The notes under the pieces: generated by a model
Databases searched by the model: none
What the model saw: only the letters and a program-made list of their open reading frames with translations
What the model was told of the DNA's origin: nothing
Source: Parundibacterium terreum
GTDB lineage: Bacteria; Pseudomonadota; Gammaproteobacteria; Burkholderiales; Burkholderiaceae_D
Direction: 5' to 3'
Length of the DNA stretch: 64,000 nucleotides
NCBI RefSeq assembly: GCF_014636315.1
Contig: NZ_BMED01000004.1
Coordinates: 124,001 to 188,000, forward strand
Shown: in pieces, positions 20,154 through 29,418 of the stretch
How positions within the stretch are numbered: position 1 is the stretch's first letter
How the letters are laid out: the number at the start of each line of letters is the position of its first letter
Made by a program: the position numbers and the translations under genes

Positions 20154-21731
20154 CTAATAAGTGCAATTAGGAAACAGTCCAGTATTAAAAAAGCTGACAA
20201 CTTTGCTTGCAACTTTATTAAACAGATCACGTCTACCAGGACTAGTGAAATCATATTCCTTATAAAAACCGTGGCCGCCACCCGGAACCGGGCAATTGAT
20301 TTTGTAGTTTGACGGCACCGCCCCGACAAAGGCTGTCGATTGTGCCATAGGCACATTTGAATCGGCGTCCCCATGTTGGATGAAAAATTTTGTACTGATC
20401 CCACTCCCTTTACTTTGGCTGTCTAACCAGACCTTAGTAGGAGAAACAGTATCGGCCACTACCCCGTTCAAATAGGAATTAATGAATGGCAAAAGAAAAT
20501 TGAAATTTGCTGCCGAATTCAAGTCGCTCACTGGGTACAAAGTTGCAACGTTTCCTAAGGACTTGGTGCTACCTATAAGATTCAGCAAGTGCCCCCCCGA
20601 GGACACACCAAAGAAATTCACCTGTGAAGTATTGGAACGAAACGTACTCAATGTTACAGAGGATTTGACCAAGGATATAAAATCATCTATGTCATTTTGT
20701 GACTCGGGTGAAGTGTAGGTATATGAGCTCAAAGCATACGATGGTGCAAATACTATAAATTGGCCGGAGCTTTGAGTAAATGCAGCATTGTATTCATGCA
20801 TTTTTTCGATAAAGCCTTCCCTCCATCCACCGCCGTGAACACTAATAATGGCTGGATATAGCCCAGTCGTCGAGTAATTAGGTGGCAAAAAGACGTTTGC
20901 AAGCATCATACGACCGGACCGGTTGTACCAAACCATCGATTTGTGAATGGTTCCTCCATTGGCGAGCGCAGTTGACTCACTAAGAACCCTGGCTGGTGTA
21001 TAGGGACCGAGGGTACCAGAGGTTTCCCAGCGGGGACCCGGGGCCGAAGCAACTCCCGTTGACGTAAGGTTGTTTAACGCTTTAGCTGCATCGTCAAAAG
21101 TTTGTCCATTTTCGGTAACACGCCTAATGATTGTTTGAGTATCCTGATATCCCAAAGAAAAGTGCTGTGCGCACAGTTGGAGCCGTGAAGCTGCTTCCAA
21201 CATAGTCATTTTATTGTGAAACTTATCTCCACCTTCAGCCGCGGCGGTAGCGTTCGCGGCGTTTAACAATGCAACAATTAAGTCACCTGGAGTGGAGGAC
21301 CTAGTAGCAACGTCTTTTTGTTGGTTCTGCCAGTAATTTATTTGAGGATCCTCAGCTGCCCCCTTACCCAGGATAAAAACATAAGCGTATTCGATGAATT
21401 GATCCCATGTAGCCGCCTCGGTAAAGGTTCCATCGGACTTTGTGACTATGTTAATCGGAGCGAGATTCCCTCCACTCATACTTATTGCAATGAAATTGAC
21501 GGCTTGGGCGACACCCGCGTCTTCAGGCAATCCATTACCTCTTGTTGTCCAATACTTCAAACCCGCCAAGTCAGGTGCGCGTCCAAAAAGAGCGAGGTAT
21601 GCCTTTGACACACTCATCTCTTTGGTGGTCAAACCAGGGCATGAAGCAGCAGCTGGAGGCATTGGCTTAAGTTCTGCGTGCGCGCTGCAAGCAAGGCAAG
21701 CTATTACAGCGAAGATAATTTTATTAATCAT
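20154..21731 (-). CDS. Secreted DUF4214 / alpha-beta hydrolase esterase (paralog)
   Basis: The protein has 525 residues and the same architecture as the protein at 1497-3161. A Sec signal peptide (residues 1-19, ends AHA) is followed by a DUF4214-like part with AYLALFGRAPD and GLKYW, then an alpha/beta hydrolase. The hydrolase carries HGGGW (oxyanion hole), GVSSGGH (nucleophile), HGDADSNVP (acid) and GGGHGF (histidine). All catalytic motifs are kept, so the enzyme should be active; the substrate is unknown. It lacks a short insert near the acid residue that the paralog has. The gene stands alone, with a short AT-rich upstream region and an IS3 relic beyond it. Confidence 0.87.
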   Translation of the reverse strand: MINKIIFAVIACLACSAHAELKPMPPAAASCPGLTTKEMSVSKAYLALFGRAPDLAGLKYWTTRGNGLPEDAGVAQAVNFIAISMSGGNLAPINIVTKSDGTFTEAATWDQFIEYAYVFILGKGAAEDPQINYWQNQQKDVATRSSTPGDLIVALLNAANATAAAEGGDKFHNKMTMLEAASRLQLCAQHFSLGYQDTQTIIRRVTENGQTFDDAAKALNNLTSTGVASAPGPRWETSGTLGPYTPARVLSESTALANGGTIHKSMVWYNRSGRMMLANVFLPPNYSTTGLYPAIISVHGGGWREGFIEKMHEYNAAFTQSSGQFIVFAPSYALSSYTYTSPESQNDIDDFISLVKSSVTLSTFRSNTSQVNFFGVSSGGHLLNLIGSTKSLGNVATLYPVSDLNSAANFNFLLPFINSYLNGVVADTVSPTKVWLDSQSKGSGISTKFFIQHGDADSNVPMAQSTAFVGAVPSNYKINCPVPGGGHGFYKEYDFTSPGRRDLFNKVASKVVSFFNTGLFPNCTY

Positions 21732-22029
21732 TGTGCAATCCAGGTTGAATTAGATTTCAATTTATTTGATTCAATTTACTTGACTTAAGTCCTCTTCTTG
21801 GCCAAGCCATTGTGTGTGCAACTAATTACACTTAATCAAAGCTCATTTATACTCCCTCCGATTTTTTGTATCTCGATCAACGTTAACCGCCCTCCGGTAA
21901 CTCTAGAATTTACTTGCCTTAATGCAACATAATAGCGCACGAGATGGTGAGTTACGCAATATTTTAAATATCACAATAATTTTAATAAAAATACATCATG
22001 ATTGCGCATTTGGATTGACTTTGCCTCAT
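21732..22029. other. Upstream region of the second esterase
   Basis: This stretch is AT-rich (for example AATAATTTTAATAAAAATAC near 21972), with no open frame of interest. It probably carries the esterase promoter. No repeat or site stands out. Confidence 0.4.
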
Positions 22030-22442
22030 TCACACATAAAGCACGCCATGCAGTAGCATTTCGAACCCTTCGAACTGCTTTGGGTTTGCGCGAATTTACC
22101 AAATCCAAAAGCCCACTATCTCACACGTGAAGGCGCCTTTAATGCCGTCTAGTAGAAACATCCTTAGTTGGTGGCGACATAGTTAATGTCGCTCAGCCAC
22201 GCTTCGTTCGGGCGCGTGCGTGCCGTGCGAAAAGTTACTCCAGCAGGTTCGATGGCACTTGGAAGGCATGGCTCAAATTCATCGTGGCCTTGAACCCGTA
22301 CTTCTGCTTGTAACGCAGGCAATGTTCTTTACGCAGTCTAACAATGCGATCAAAACCAGTGTCGAATCCTTGAGCGAGCAGTTCCGACTGCAGACGCAAA
22401 GGCCCGTAGGTTTCGCTGCGCTAGCCATTAGCGGCCTCGATT
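22030..22442 (-). mobile_element. IS3-family OrfB transposase remnant
   Basis: Read leftward, the DNA encodes SETYGPLRLQSELLAQGF, then RIVRLRKEH, then HAFQVPSNLLE, then a degraded copy of the APN-AW-DITYVAT motif, then IKGAFTCEIVGF. These follow the order of IS3-family OrfB: the helix before the integrase core, the linker, the first catalytic Asp region, and the beta-strand after it. Two in-frame stops and the loss of DIT make it inactive. The remaining catalytic D and E region is gone. Confidence 0.7.
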
Positions 22443-22726
22443 AAGACTACCAATTGGAAATATCTTTGCGCAATTTGCTTTCATGGTGGCAATTTCATTC
22501 AACCTTAAAACTGTTCACTGATTGCATTAACCCCAAAATTAATCGTATATTTTTGACACGAGAAACCATATATAATTGTAAAGTGAAATTTATTGCTAAT
22601 TTTATACCATTTGAAATTTAGTAAATTTTTGAACCAATAATGTCCCCCCAAGTTGAATTGAGGGTTAGCCGTAAACACGATTCTTCTTACTACTCACTGG
22701 CAAACTACTAAGGGATCTTTACACAA

Positions 22727-24454
22727 ATGAAAATTACTTTACATTTGAAGAGCATTGGTGCGGTCTTTACGATGTCCCTACTTACGTGCGGCGGCTATGC
22801 CCATGCAACGCAATACACAGGCAATTCTCCGGCCTGCCCTACTGCCACTGGCAGTGTCTGCAGCGTGGACATTCTGGATTTCATGAAGTCCAACTTCTCT
22901 TATTCGGCGGGTGGGAATTCGTATACATTCGACGGCAGCAGCAAGGACAGCGCAGCGAATCAAAGCGCCAATTCTGCATTTGTCAGTGTCCCTAAACTCA
23001 TGTATTACGACCCAGTGCAGAACAAACAGGTAGATATGGGGCCGTGGGGCGTCAACGCAGGATTTGTGAACCACCCTACCCAGCCCAATATCAAGATGTT
23101 CTCCAAGGGCGCAGCGCCGGCCGAAGGCTTAGAGTTATTCCGATGGGGCACAAATCCCGATAACTCCGTGTACGTTCAATCGGAACCTTCTGGAGATAGT
23201 GCATATCTATTCAAGAGTTTTGGAACGACTGTTAGTGCACCAACCGTTAACTGGAATCATCGAGGTTACTTTTGGTTCGACAAGAAATTTGATGTTTCGT
23301 CCGCTGGCGGAGGAATATGGCTAGGTCCGCGTTATAACTTACCGGCCCTGTATTATGATAAATTGGATTCCAAAAGTGTAAAAACAGGGACGGAAAATTG
23401 GCACTTGAATGGCGCCAACCTGTACACTTATGTGAATTACTACCCGGCGTCTAGTGCCACCTGGATCAATGAATATGGCGGCCTACTGCCAACCCCGTTG
23501 GAAGTCGTGGAGCTTGTTCTTGGAGGGCTCGATAGCAGTGGTCAGCCAGAATGGTGGGAGAAATACTATTACGCGCGTAGCAAGCTACCTGATGGCTCGT
23601 ACAATAACTTCGGGCTGATCAAGTGGCAAAATGCATATCCAACCTTTGGAAACGCAGCCGGCAGTCCGCCGCTGAAATGCGTGAACGGCGTACCTCCGGC
23701 GCAGTATTCCAATGCGGTATGTGGCGACTTCAATCTCATCATCCAATATAACGAGCCTTACAATATATTCCGCAGGCCCAGCGCTGCGGGTTATAGCTCT
23801 GTCTCAGCCTATTTGAATTCTGCTTGGGCCGCCAACGGTGCGTGGAAAAATGATATCAAAATGACCAAGCGAAGTGTGGCAACACCTACCATTGCACCAA
23901 ACGCCCCGAATGCCGCGAATGCCATGCCACATATTCGTGGAGGCTTCATCCCTCCAGGTAATGGTAACGATGCCCACGGCGACATCATCACCGGCTCACC
24001 AAATCAATCAGGTGATTGGGTTTATTTGGAAAATAGCCTTTCTGATCAAGACTGGTATATTTATCCCGCCGGGAAGGATCCACTTTATGCACCAAGCGCC
24101 TCTCCGGTCAATTATTGCAGGGACGGATATCAATATCTGGGATCAATGGTGGTATCGAAATCATATAATGGTCTGACCGGACAAGTTGAGGATAATGGCT
24201 CTCCACATTGGGTGATCCTATGTGGAACAAGCCAAGATGCTTATTTGAATGCATCCAGTAATGGAGAGCAGTCGTGCACCGCCGGTTATACCAACCGCAC
24301 TTGGTTCAGCAATCCAACGCACGCTGGTCTCTGGGCCTGTACTCCAGGTAACGGCTGTGCGGATGCAAGCGCAAAAAACAATGTCAATTTTTGCGTGAAC
24401 AATAATCAATGCGCAGGCGGACAGTGCAATCCAACTCCGTCCACCTATCCTTAG
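22727..24454 (+). CDS. Secreted protein of unknown function, Cys-rich C-terminus
   Basis: The protein has 575 residues. Residues 1-28 are a signal peptide ending AHAT. I do not recognise the family. The mature protein is rich in Trp, Tyr, Asn and Gly, with segments such as WNHRGYFWFDKKFD and GGGIWLGPRYNLPALYYDK that suggest a beta-rich extracellular fold. The last 90 residues hold about ten cysteines (for example CVNNNQCAGGQC), probably disulfide-bonded. An internal VNYCRDGYQYLGSM segment resembles short Cys-containing repeats. It stands alone, with an imperfect ribosome binding site (AAGGGAT) and a palindrome 20 bases past its stop. The function could be adhesive or enzymatic; the sequence does not say. 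Confidence 0.8.
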   Translation: MKITLHLKSIGAVFTMSLLTCGGYAHATQYTGNSPACPTATGSVCSVDILDFMKSNFSYSAGGNSYTFDGSSKDSAANQSANSAFVSVPKLMYYDPVQNKQVDMGPWGVNAGFVNHPTQPNIKMFSKGAAPAEGLELFRWGTNPDNSVYVQSEPSGDSAYLFKSFGTTVSAPTVNWNHRGYFWFDKKFDVSSAGGGIWLGPRYNLPALYYDKLDSKSVKTGTENWHLNGANLYTYVNYYPASSATWINEYGGLLPTPLEVVELVLGGLDSSGQPEWWEKYYYARSKLPDGSYNNFGLIKWQNAYPTFGNAAGSPPLKCVNGVPPAQYSNAVCGDFNLIIQYNEPYNIFRRPSAAGYSSVSAYLNSAWAANGAWKNDIKMTKRSVATPTIAPNAPNAANAMPHIRGGFIPPGNGNDAHGDIITGSPNQSGDWVYLENSLSDQDWYIYPAGKDPLYAPSASPVNYCRDGYQYLGSMVVSKSYNGLTGQVEDNGSPHWVILCGTSQDAYLNASSNGEQSCTAGYTNRTWFSNPTHAGLWACTPGNGCADASAKNNVNFCVNNNQCAGGQCNPTPSTYP

Positions 24455-24474
24455 GTAATGATAGGTAGGTAAGG

Positions 24475-24500
24475 CCTGAGGCCGCTGAGACGGCCTCAGG
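24475..24500. terminator. Perfect 10-bp palindrome after the secreted protein gene
   Basis: CCTGAGGCCG at 24475-24484 pairs with CGGCCTCAGG at 24491-24500 over a six-base loop. The stem is GC-rich but lacks a clear T-run. It is likely a terminator or an mRNA 3' stabiliser for the upstream gene. Confidence 0.6.
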
Positions 24501-25503
24501 AATAGAAGATTTTCCCCAGGTCACTCCTAGTATTGCCCGTGATCTCTCTTGATTATAGTGGTCTCGATTCATTGACCGAACTTAGACCCAAAGCGCCACA
24601 TGATTGGGTGAAAGCTTTACAGTGCTCCACAACCATCCTGATTCCGTTTTACAATTCGCCAATGTTTGCAAATCAAATCTGTATTTCTTTCCTTTATGCC
24701 GATTTCCCCTGCGGGTGTACTCCAATACTGGTGGACTGTTCACTACCATCAAGTTTGCTTTCCATCTATTAGCGGGCTTGAATATGGTCGCTATTAAACG
24801 ACTACTCCACATAAAGTGTTCTCCTAAGAGAGACCAAAGTTTGAGGATATTACTGCTCGCTCTTCTTGGGTAAGAATTCCCGCAAACGGGCTCGAATGTC
24901 GCAGCCTAATCGCGTCATCCGATGGCTCACACAAAATTGCACTATACGTTCAATCGGCCAATCGAGAATTTCAAGCCATTCAAGCATCCAGCGCTCCTCA
25001 CCGTTTTTTTGGCGCCATCGGAAAATATTTGACTTAGCTATAGCCGCTTTAGTCTGAATTCTCCACAATAATAGTCATTCAAAGTCCGCCAAAAGCGATG
25101 ATGGATACGCTCTTTAAGGCCGGGTGCGATGGTACAAATACCTGTGATTTGCCACATTCTTAACCAGTTTGGCCGACCTAAATTTAAACACACCATACGC
25201 AACTGACAAAGTGCCCGGAAACCCGCATGGAAGAAGGACTTAGGTGATAATATTTTTCGCCAAAAATGCCCCAAATGTCATCGGCAAGCTGGAAGTAACT
25301 GATTCCTTGATCACAAAGTTATATAAAGCTATTTGATGCAACAAAACGACAATCCGATCTTCTTTGCCATTGACGAATCTCTTGATGCAAGGCATTATTT
25401 ATCTTAATGATAATTAATTTATTTGCATGAAGGGAGCGTGAGATTCATCAATGCCTGAGCACCAGTCCGTAAAGGATTTATGCATCGTTGAGTCGTTTTG
25501 GTC
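24501..25503. other. Gap of 1 kb, no gene recognised
   Basis: Several short leftward and rightward frames (for example 24582-24812 and 24850-25274 leftward) have no start signals and no recognisable motifs. Copy B of the 170-bp repeat occupies 25086-25254. The last 100 bases must contain the promoter of the secretion operon; TTGATG at 25382 with TAATGA 17 bases on is a weak candidate. Confidence 0.4.
25086..25254. repeat. Dispersed 170-bp repeat, copy B
   Basis: This matches 19277-19447 in the same orientation, with scattered substitutions and short indels. Both copies sit in gene-free DNA beside the esterase/secreted-protein modules, which suggests a relic of a mobile or duplicated segment. 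Confidence 0.75.
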
Positions 25504-26049
25504 ATGACCTTCCGCTTCCTTCGTCATGGTGAATTCTATGTTCGCCGTCAGTTGCAATTGCGACCCCGCTTCATCGTTTGTTTATCGGTAGCCTTAGCCG
25601 CACTCGTCGTTACGGCGCTTGCCGCTGCGCAGGTAGCCTTCGAACATCTCAATGCGGAAGAAACGATACAGGAAGTTATTCAGCAAGCTAAACACCGCAA
25701 TCAAGTCATACCTTCCCCTTCATCTATCTCCGGCACTGACCTTCCGCGTTTTGATAGCGCACAATTGGTAGAAGCTCTTCACCGCGTGGCAGAAGAGGTC
25801 AAATTACCGGCCGACGAAATATCCTATGCGCTGGAAGGTAATGAAAATCAAGCCTATCTGCGCTATCGCGTGACCCTCTCCGTGACTGCCAGCTATCCTG
25901 TCATCCGCAAATTTGCTGAGCATTTCCAGGCGCAGTTGCCCAATGTCTCGCTCGACTCCATCAGTTGCACACGTGATGATATTGCTGCCACTGCATTGAG
26001 CTGCGATCTGGGACTGTCGGCGTTTTACCAAAAGGCGGTGCATGGATAA
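25504..26049 (+). CDS. PilO-like inner-membrane protein
   Basis: The protein has 181 residues from the ATG at 25504; a TTG two codons earlier is less likely. A single membrane helix spans about residues 25-45 (FIVCLSVALAALVVTALAAA), followed by a short helical segment and an alpha/beta periplasmic domain (LVEALHRVAEEV, then RYRVTLSVTASYPVIRKFAEHF, then VSLDSISCTRD). This layout fits PilO/GspM alignment-complex proteins, which link the inner membrane to the secretin. It is the first gene of the operon and overlaps the next by eight bases. A 19-codon frame (25451-25507) ends by ATGA overlap with this start and could be a leader or a relic. Confidence 0.65.
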   Translation: MTFRFLRHGEFYVRRQLQLRPRFIVCLSVALAALVVTALAAAQVAFEHLNAEETIQEVIQQAKHRNQVIPSPSSISGTDLPRFDSAQLVEALHRVAEEVKLPADEISYALEGNENQAYLRYRVTLSVTASYPVIRKFAEHFQAQLPNVSLDSISCTRDDIAATALSCDLGLSAFYQKAVHG

Positions 26050-26554
26050 GGCCAAGCGTCTGCGCTGGGCATTCCTCATGGGTGCCTTGTCCCTGACTAT
26101 CGCTGCGATCTATTTTCCGGTTGACGCCGATGAGGGCGTATCGGAAGCCGCAGACAGAAAAGCCAAGATAGCCACCAAATCTGCACCCACTCCTCAGATA
26201 GCAGATAGTTCTGCCAGCACTACGACAGAAACCGAGATAGACCCTTTCGCACCAAGGGGATGGCAAGCGCCGCCAATACTGGTGCAACAGCAGGTAGTGG
26301 CGACTGTCCAGGTATCCGCTCCCCCTGGCCCCGTCGGCCCGCCACCTTTGCCTTTTCGCTTCATGGGCCGTATGAATGATGATGGTCAACAAGTCGTTTA
26401 TCTAAGCCGCGGCGACCAGGCGATCATTGCTCGCAACGGCGATACGCTGGAAGGTACCTACAAGGTACTCGGCATCGAACAGCAACGCATCCAATTTGAA
26501 TACCTTCCCACCGGCGAAAAACAAGAGCTGGCCCTTACTGCAACCGAAAACTGA
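26042..26554 (+). CDS. PilP-like periplasmic protein
   Basis: The protein has 170 residues. The N-terminus is a signal anchor (WAFLMGALSLTIAAIYF), followed by a low-complexity linker and DPFAPRGWQ. The C-terminal 60 residues read PLPFRFMGRM, then VVYLSRGDQAIIARNGDTLEGTYKVL, then IEFEYLPT-like. This is the beta-sandwich seen in PilP/GspC homology regions that bind the secretin N-domains. It overlaps the PilO-like gene and is separated from the secretin start by four bases, consistent with co-translation and a stable PilO-PilP-secretin complex. Confidence 0.7.
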   Translation: MDKAKRLRWAFLMGALSLTIAAIYFPVDADEGVSEAADRKAKIATKSAPTPQIADSSASTTTETEIDPFAPRGWQAPPILVQQQVVATVQVSAPPGPVGPPPLPFRFMGRMNDDGQQVVYLSRGDQAIIARNGDTLEGTYKVLGIEQQRIQFEYLPTGEKQELALTATEN

Positions 26555-26558
26555 CTCC

Positions 26559-28913
26559 ATGCTGTGTTTCTCCCCGTTTCGCCGTGCCAGGACTACTTTC
26601 ATCATCGCCATTGCACTGGCTATCGCCGGCTGCGCCGCCCAGACGCATCACCGTACGGGTATGCTGGCGATGGAAAGGGACGATTACGTCGAAGGGGTCA
26701 ATGAATTGCGTAAGGCGGCTGACTTGGCACCGCAGGACGTGGAGTACCGCAAGGATTGGTTGCAGCAGAGAGAAACCGCCACGGCCAAGCTTTTGGCAAA
26801 GGCTGACAAAGCACTGTCAGAAGGGCATGACAGTGAAGCAGGCCAGTATTTTCAGATAATCCTGAAGTTTGACCGCGAAAACGAACGCGCCAAACGCGGC
26901 AATGACATTATCGTCAGGAATGCGCGCGCCGCCGAAGCTGCCGCCGAAGCACGCAAAGCCGTCAAGGAAGGAAATATCACCCAGGCCACGCAATGGGTCG
27001 CACGTGCACTGGAAGGCAAGCCGGAACAGGCGGAAGCGCTGGCAGTAAAACAGGAAATCGAAGCACTGCAAGCCAAAAACCTGCTGACCGTACCCAGCTT
27101 TAGTGCGCTATACAAGAAACCAATCAATCTGGAGTTTCGCGACGCCAGCCTCAAAATGGTGTTCGAAGCCTTGTCGAGAACGACCGGCATCAATTTCATT
27201 TTTGACCGTGAAGTAAAAAGCGACCAGCGCACGACCATCTTCCTGAAGCAGACCACCTTGGAAGACGCGATTGACGTCATCCTCACCACCAACCAGCTCG
27301 ACAAAAAAATCCTCAACGCCAGCAGCGTGCTGATTTACCCCAATAATCCGAACAAGAATAAGGAATATCAGGACTTGGTCGTCAAGGCCTTCTACCTCAG
27401 CAATGTCGAAGCCAAGCAGGCTGCCAATATGCTGAAGACGGTGTTGAAGACCAAGGACATCTATGTGGACGACAAGGTTAACATGCTGGTGTTGCGAGAA
27501 AACCCCGAAACGATAGAGCTGGCAGAGAGACTGATCGCCTTGCAGGACATGGATGAGCCGGAGGTGATGTTGGAAGTGGAAGTGCTGGAGATCAACCGCT
27601 CACGCCTGATGAACCTCGGTGTGCAGTTCACGAACCAGTTTACGATCGCTCCGCTGGGTGCACAGAATAGTAGTGGGAGCGGTACAGGTACTGGTACCGG
27701 TACCGCGGGTTCAACGACCCTACCTACTTACAAGTTAAGTGACCTCAAGAATCTGAATTCAGACCTCCTGGGCATTACTGTGCCCACGGCCACCATCAAC
27801 CTGCAAAAAACCGATGGGGATGCCAACCTGTTGGCCAATCCGCGCCTGCGCGTCAGGGACAAAGAAAAAGCCAAGATCATGATCGGCGATAAGGTGCCAG
27901 TTGTTACGACCACCAGCACGCCGAACGGTTTTGTCGCAGAAAACATCCAATACCTGGATGTCGGCTTGAAACTGGAAGTGGAGCCGAATATCCATCTGCA
28001 CGATGAAATCGGCTTAAAAATTGCATTGGAAGTCAGCTCATTGGTATCCACCGTCAAGACCAGCAGCGGCTCCCAAGCCTACCAGATCGGTACCCGTAAC
28101 TTTACCAGTGCCTTGCGTTTGAAGGATGGCGAAACTCAGGTGCTCGCCGGCCTGATCAGCGATGAATCCCGATCCGCCGCGAATGGCATTCCGCTATTGG
28201 GTGACTTGCCCGTGCTTGGGCGGCTGTTTTCCAGCCAGAACGACAACCGCCAAAAGACTGAAATCGTGATGTCGATCACGCCGCATCTGATCCGCAATAT
28301 CCGCCGCAAAGACCCATCGTCAGAGGCATTCTGGTCGGGTACCGAGTCTAGCCTGCGCACCAAGCCCTTGCAATTACGTATGCTGGACGGTGCCGTCGCG
28401 AATCAACCGAATGGAGTGAAACAAGGCGCTAATGCGCCCGCCGCCGGCTTGCCGGTTGGCGCTGCGGCGCCCGCTCAAGGCCAGGCGGCAGCACCTGATA
28501 CAAGTAATATCACCTTCCAATGGAAAGGGCCAGTCCAAGCCAAAGTAGGGGAGACCATCACCCTGGAGTTGAGTATGGATAGCCAGAACCTGTTGCGTGC
28601 GGCGCCGCTGCAACTGCAGGTTGATCCTGCACAGTTTGAAATTGTATCCGTCAAAGAAGGCAATTATTTCACGAAGAATGGTAAAGGCAGCTTCAACCAT
28701 GTGATCGACAAGCCTAGCGGAAGGGTGTCCGTTGGCGCATCCAATGCCGAAGGCGCCAAGGGGGCAGGCCAGTTATTGAGTGTAGAACTCAAGCCTCTCG
28801 CACCTAACCCGGAGGCAGCTGTCAATATTCTGAGTATGACGCCTGTCGGTACAGGCCAGGCTATCGGTCGGCCGAACATGCCTGTTGTCTACAAGATTGC
28901 GGTGGCGCCTTGA
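26559..28913 (+). CDS. gspD: Secretin with TPR head and cohesin-like tail
   Basis: The protein has 784 residues. The start at 26559 was chosen because it gives a lipoprotein signal ending LAIAGC; the longer frame overlaps pilP and has no signal. Residues 30-190 are TPR-like helices. A secretin/TonB short N-terminal domain follows (residues about 205-275, FRDASLKMVFEALSRTTGINFIF), then an N1-like domain (VKAFYLSNVEAKQAANML). The secretin pore runs to about 595, including VPVVTTTSTPNG and GIPLLGDLPVLGRLF. The last 130 residues look like a cohesin-type beta-sandwich (KVGETITLELSMDS, then LQLQVDPAQFEIVSV), an unusual extension. It forms the outer-membrane channel of the system. Confidence 0.88.
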   Translation: MLCFSPFRRARTTFIIAIALAIAGCAAQTHHRTGMLAMERDDYVEGVNELRKAADLAPQDVEYRKDWLQQRETATAKLLAKADKALSEGHDSEAGQYFQIILKFDRENERAKRGNDIIVRNARAAEAAAEARKAVKEGNITQATQWVARALEGKPEQAEALAVKQEIEALQAKNLLTVPSFSALYKKPINLEFRDASLKMVFEALSRTTGINFIFDREVKSDQRTTIFLKQTTLEDAIDVILTTNQLDKKILNASSVLIYPNNPNKNKEYQDLVVKAFYLSNVEAKQAANMLKTVLKTKDIYVDDKVNMLVLRENPETIELAERLIALQDMDEPEVMLEVEVLEINRSRLMNLGVQFTNQFTIAPLGAQNSSGSGTGTGTGTAGSTTLPTYKLSDLKNLNSDLLGITVPTATINLQKTDGDANLLANPRLRVRDKEKAKIMIGDKVPVVTTTSTPNGFVAENIQYLDVGLKLEVEPNIHLHDEIGLKIALEVSSLVSTVKTSSGSQAYQIGTRNFTSALRLKDGETQVLAGLISDESRSAANGIPLLGDLPVLGRLFSSQNDNRQKTEIVMSITPHLIRNIRRKDPSSEAFWSGTESSLRTKPLQLRMLDGAVANQPNGVKQGANAPAAGLPVGAAAPAQGQAAAPDTSNITFQWKGPVQAKVGETITLELSMDSQNLLRAAPLQLQVDPAQFEIVSVKEGNYFTKNGKGSFNHVIDKPSGRVSVGASNAEGAKGAGQLLSVELKPLAPNPEAAVNILSMTPVGTGQAIGRPNMPVVYKIAVAP

Positions 28914-29416
28914 GATTGCACCCGTATTCTCCATCGACGCGCCCAGGAAATGCCGCTGCCGGTTTCAGTTATATCGAACTCCTGGTATCGGTGGTGATAC
29001 TTGGGCTGCTGGCGACAGTGGCAATGCCGCTGGCTGAAACCACGGTCAGGCGCCAAAAAGAGACAGAGTTGAGACTGGCTCTTCGTGAAATCCGGCAGGG
29101 CATTGATGCTTATAAACAGGCTGTCGCCGCCGGAAAAATTACCACGCAGCCAAGCGATAGCGGCTATCCGCCCAGTATGATTGAACTTGTCTCTGGCGTC
29201 GATGACCTGAGTCAGCCAGGCAGGCGCCTGTATTTCCTGCGGCGGGTGCCGCGTGATCCGTTCGCCTCCGACGCCATTGTTAATGCCATTGATACCTGGG
29301 GTAAGCGTAGCTATGCATCGCCTCCCACCAACCCGACTGCGGGTGTGGACCTGTTTGACGTGTATTCGCTCTCCACGCAAACGGGCCTGAACGGCGTGCC
29401 CTACAAGGACTGGTAA
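28910..29416 (+). CDS. Pseudopilin (GspG/H-like)
   Basis: The protein has 168 residues and a TTG start overlapping the secretin stop by four bases; no ATG precedes the prepilin leader. The leader of about 17 residues ends in AAG, and the mature protein begins FSYIELLVSVVILGLLATVAMP, with Glu5 present and a long hydrophobic helix. The C-terminal domain has an acidic/aromatic tail (DVYSLSTQTGLNG...YKDW). Cleavage by a PilD-type peptidase is expected; no peptidase gene is in the window. It is the first of four pseudopilin-type genes in a row. Confidence 0.8.
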   Translation: MRLHPYSPSTRPGNAAAGFSYIELLVSVVILGLLATVAMPLAETTVRRQKETELRLALREIRQGIDAYKQAVAAGKITTQPSDSGYPPSMIELVSGVDDLSQPGRRLYFLRRVPRDPFASDAIVNAIDTWGKRSYASPPTNPTAGVDLFDVYSLSTQTGLNGVPYKDW

Positions 29417-29418
29417 GC

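Noticed and set aside
22553..22576. TTGACA and TATAAT before the secreted-protein gene
   Set aside because: The two boxes are only 12 bases apart, too short for a sigma-70 promoter.
24582..25274. Leftward short frames around the second repeat copy
   Set aside because: They have no start signals, share no frame with the first repeat copy and show no domains.
25451..25507. 19-codon frame ending in ATGA overlap with the PilO-like gene
   Set aside because: It is too short and unrecognised to call as a gene. It is mentioned only as a possible leader or relic.
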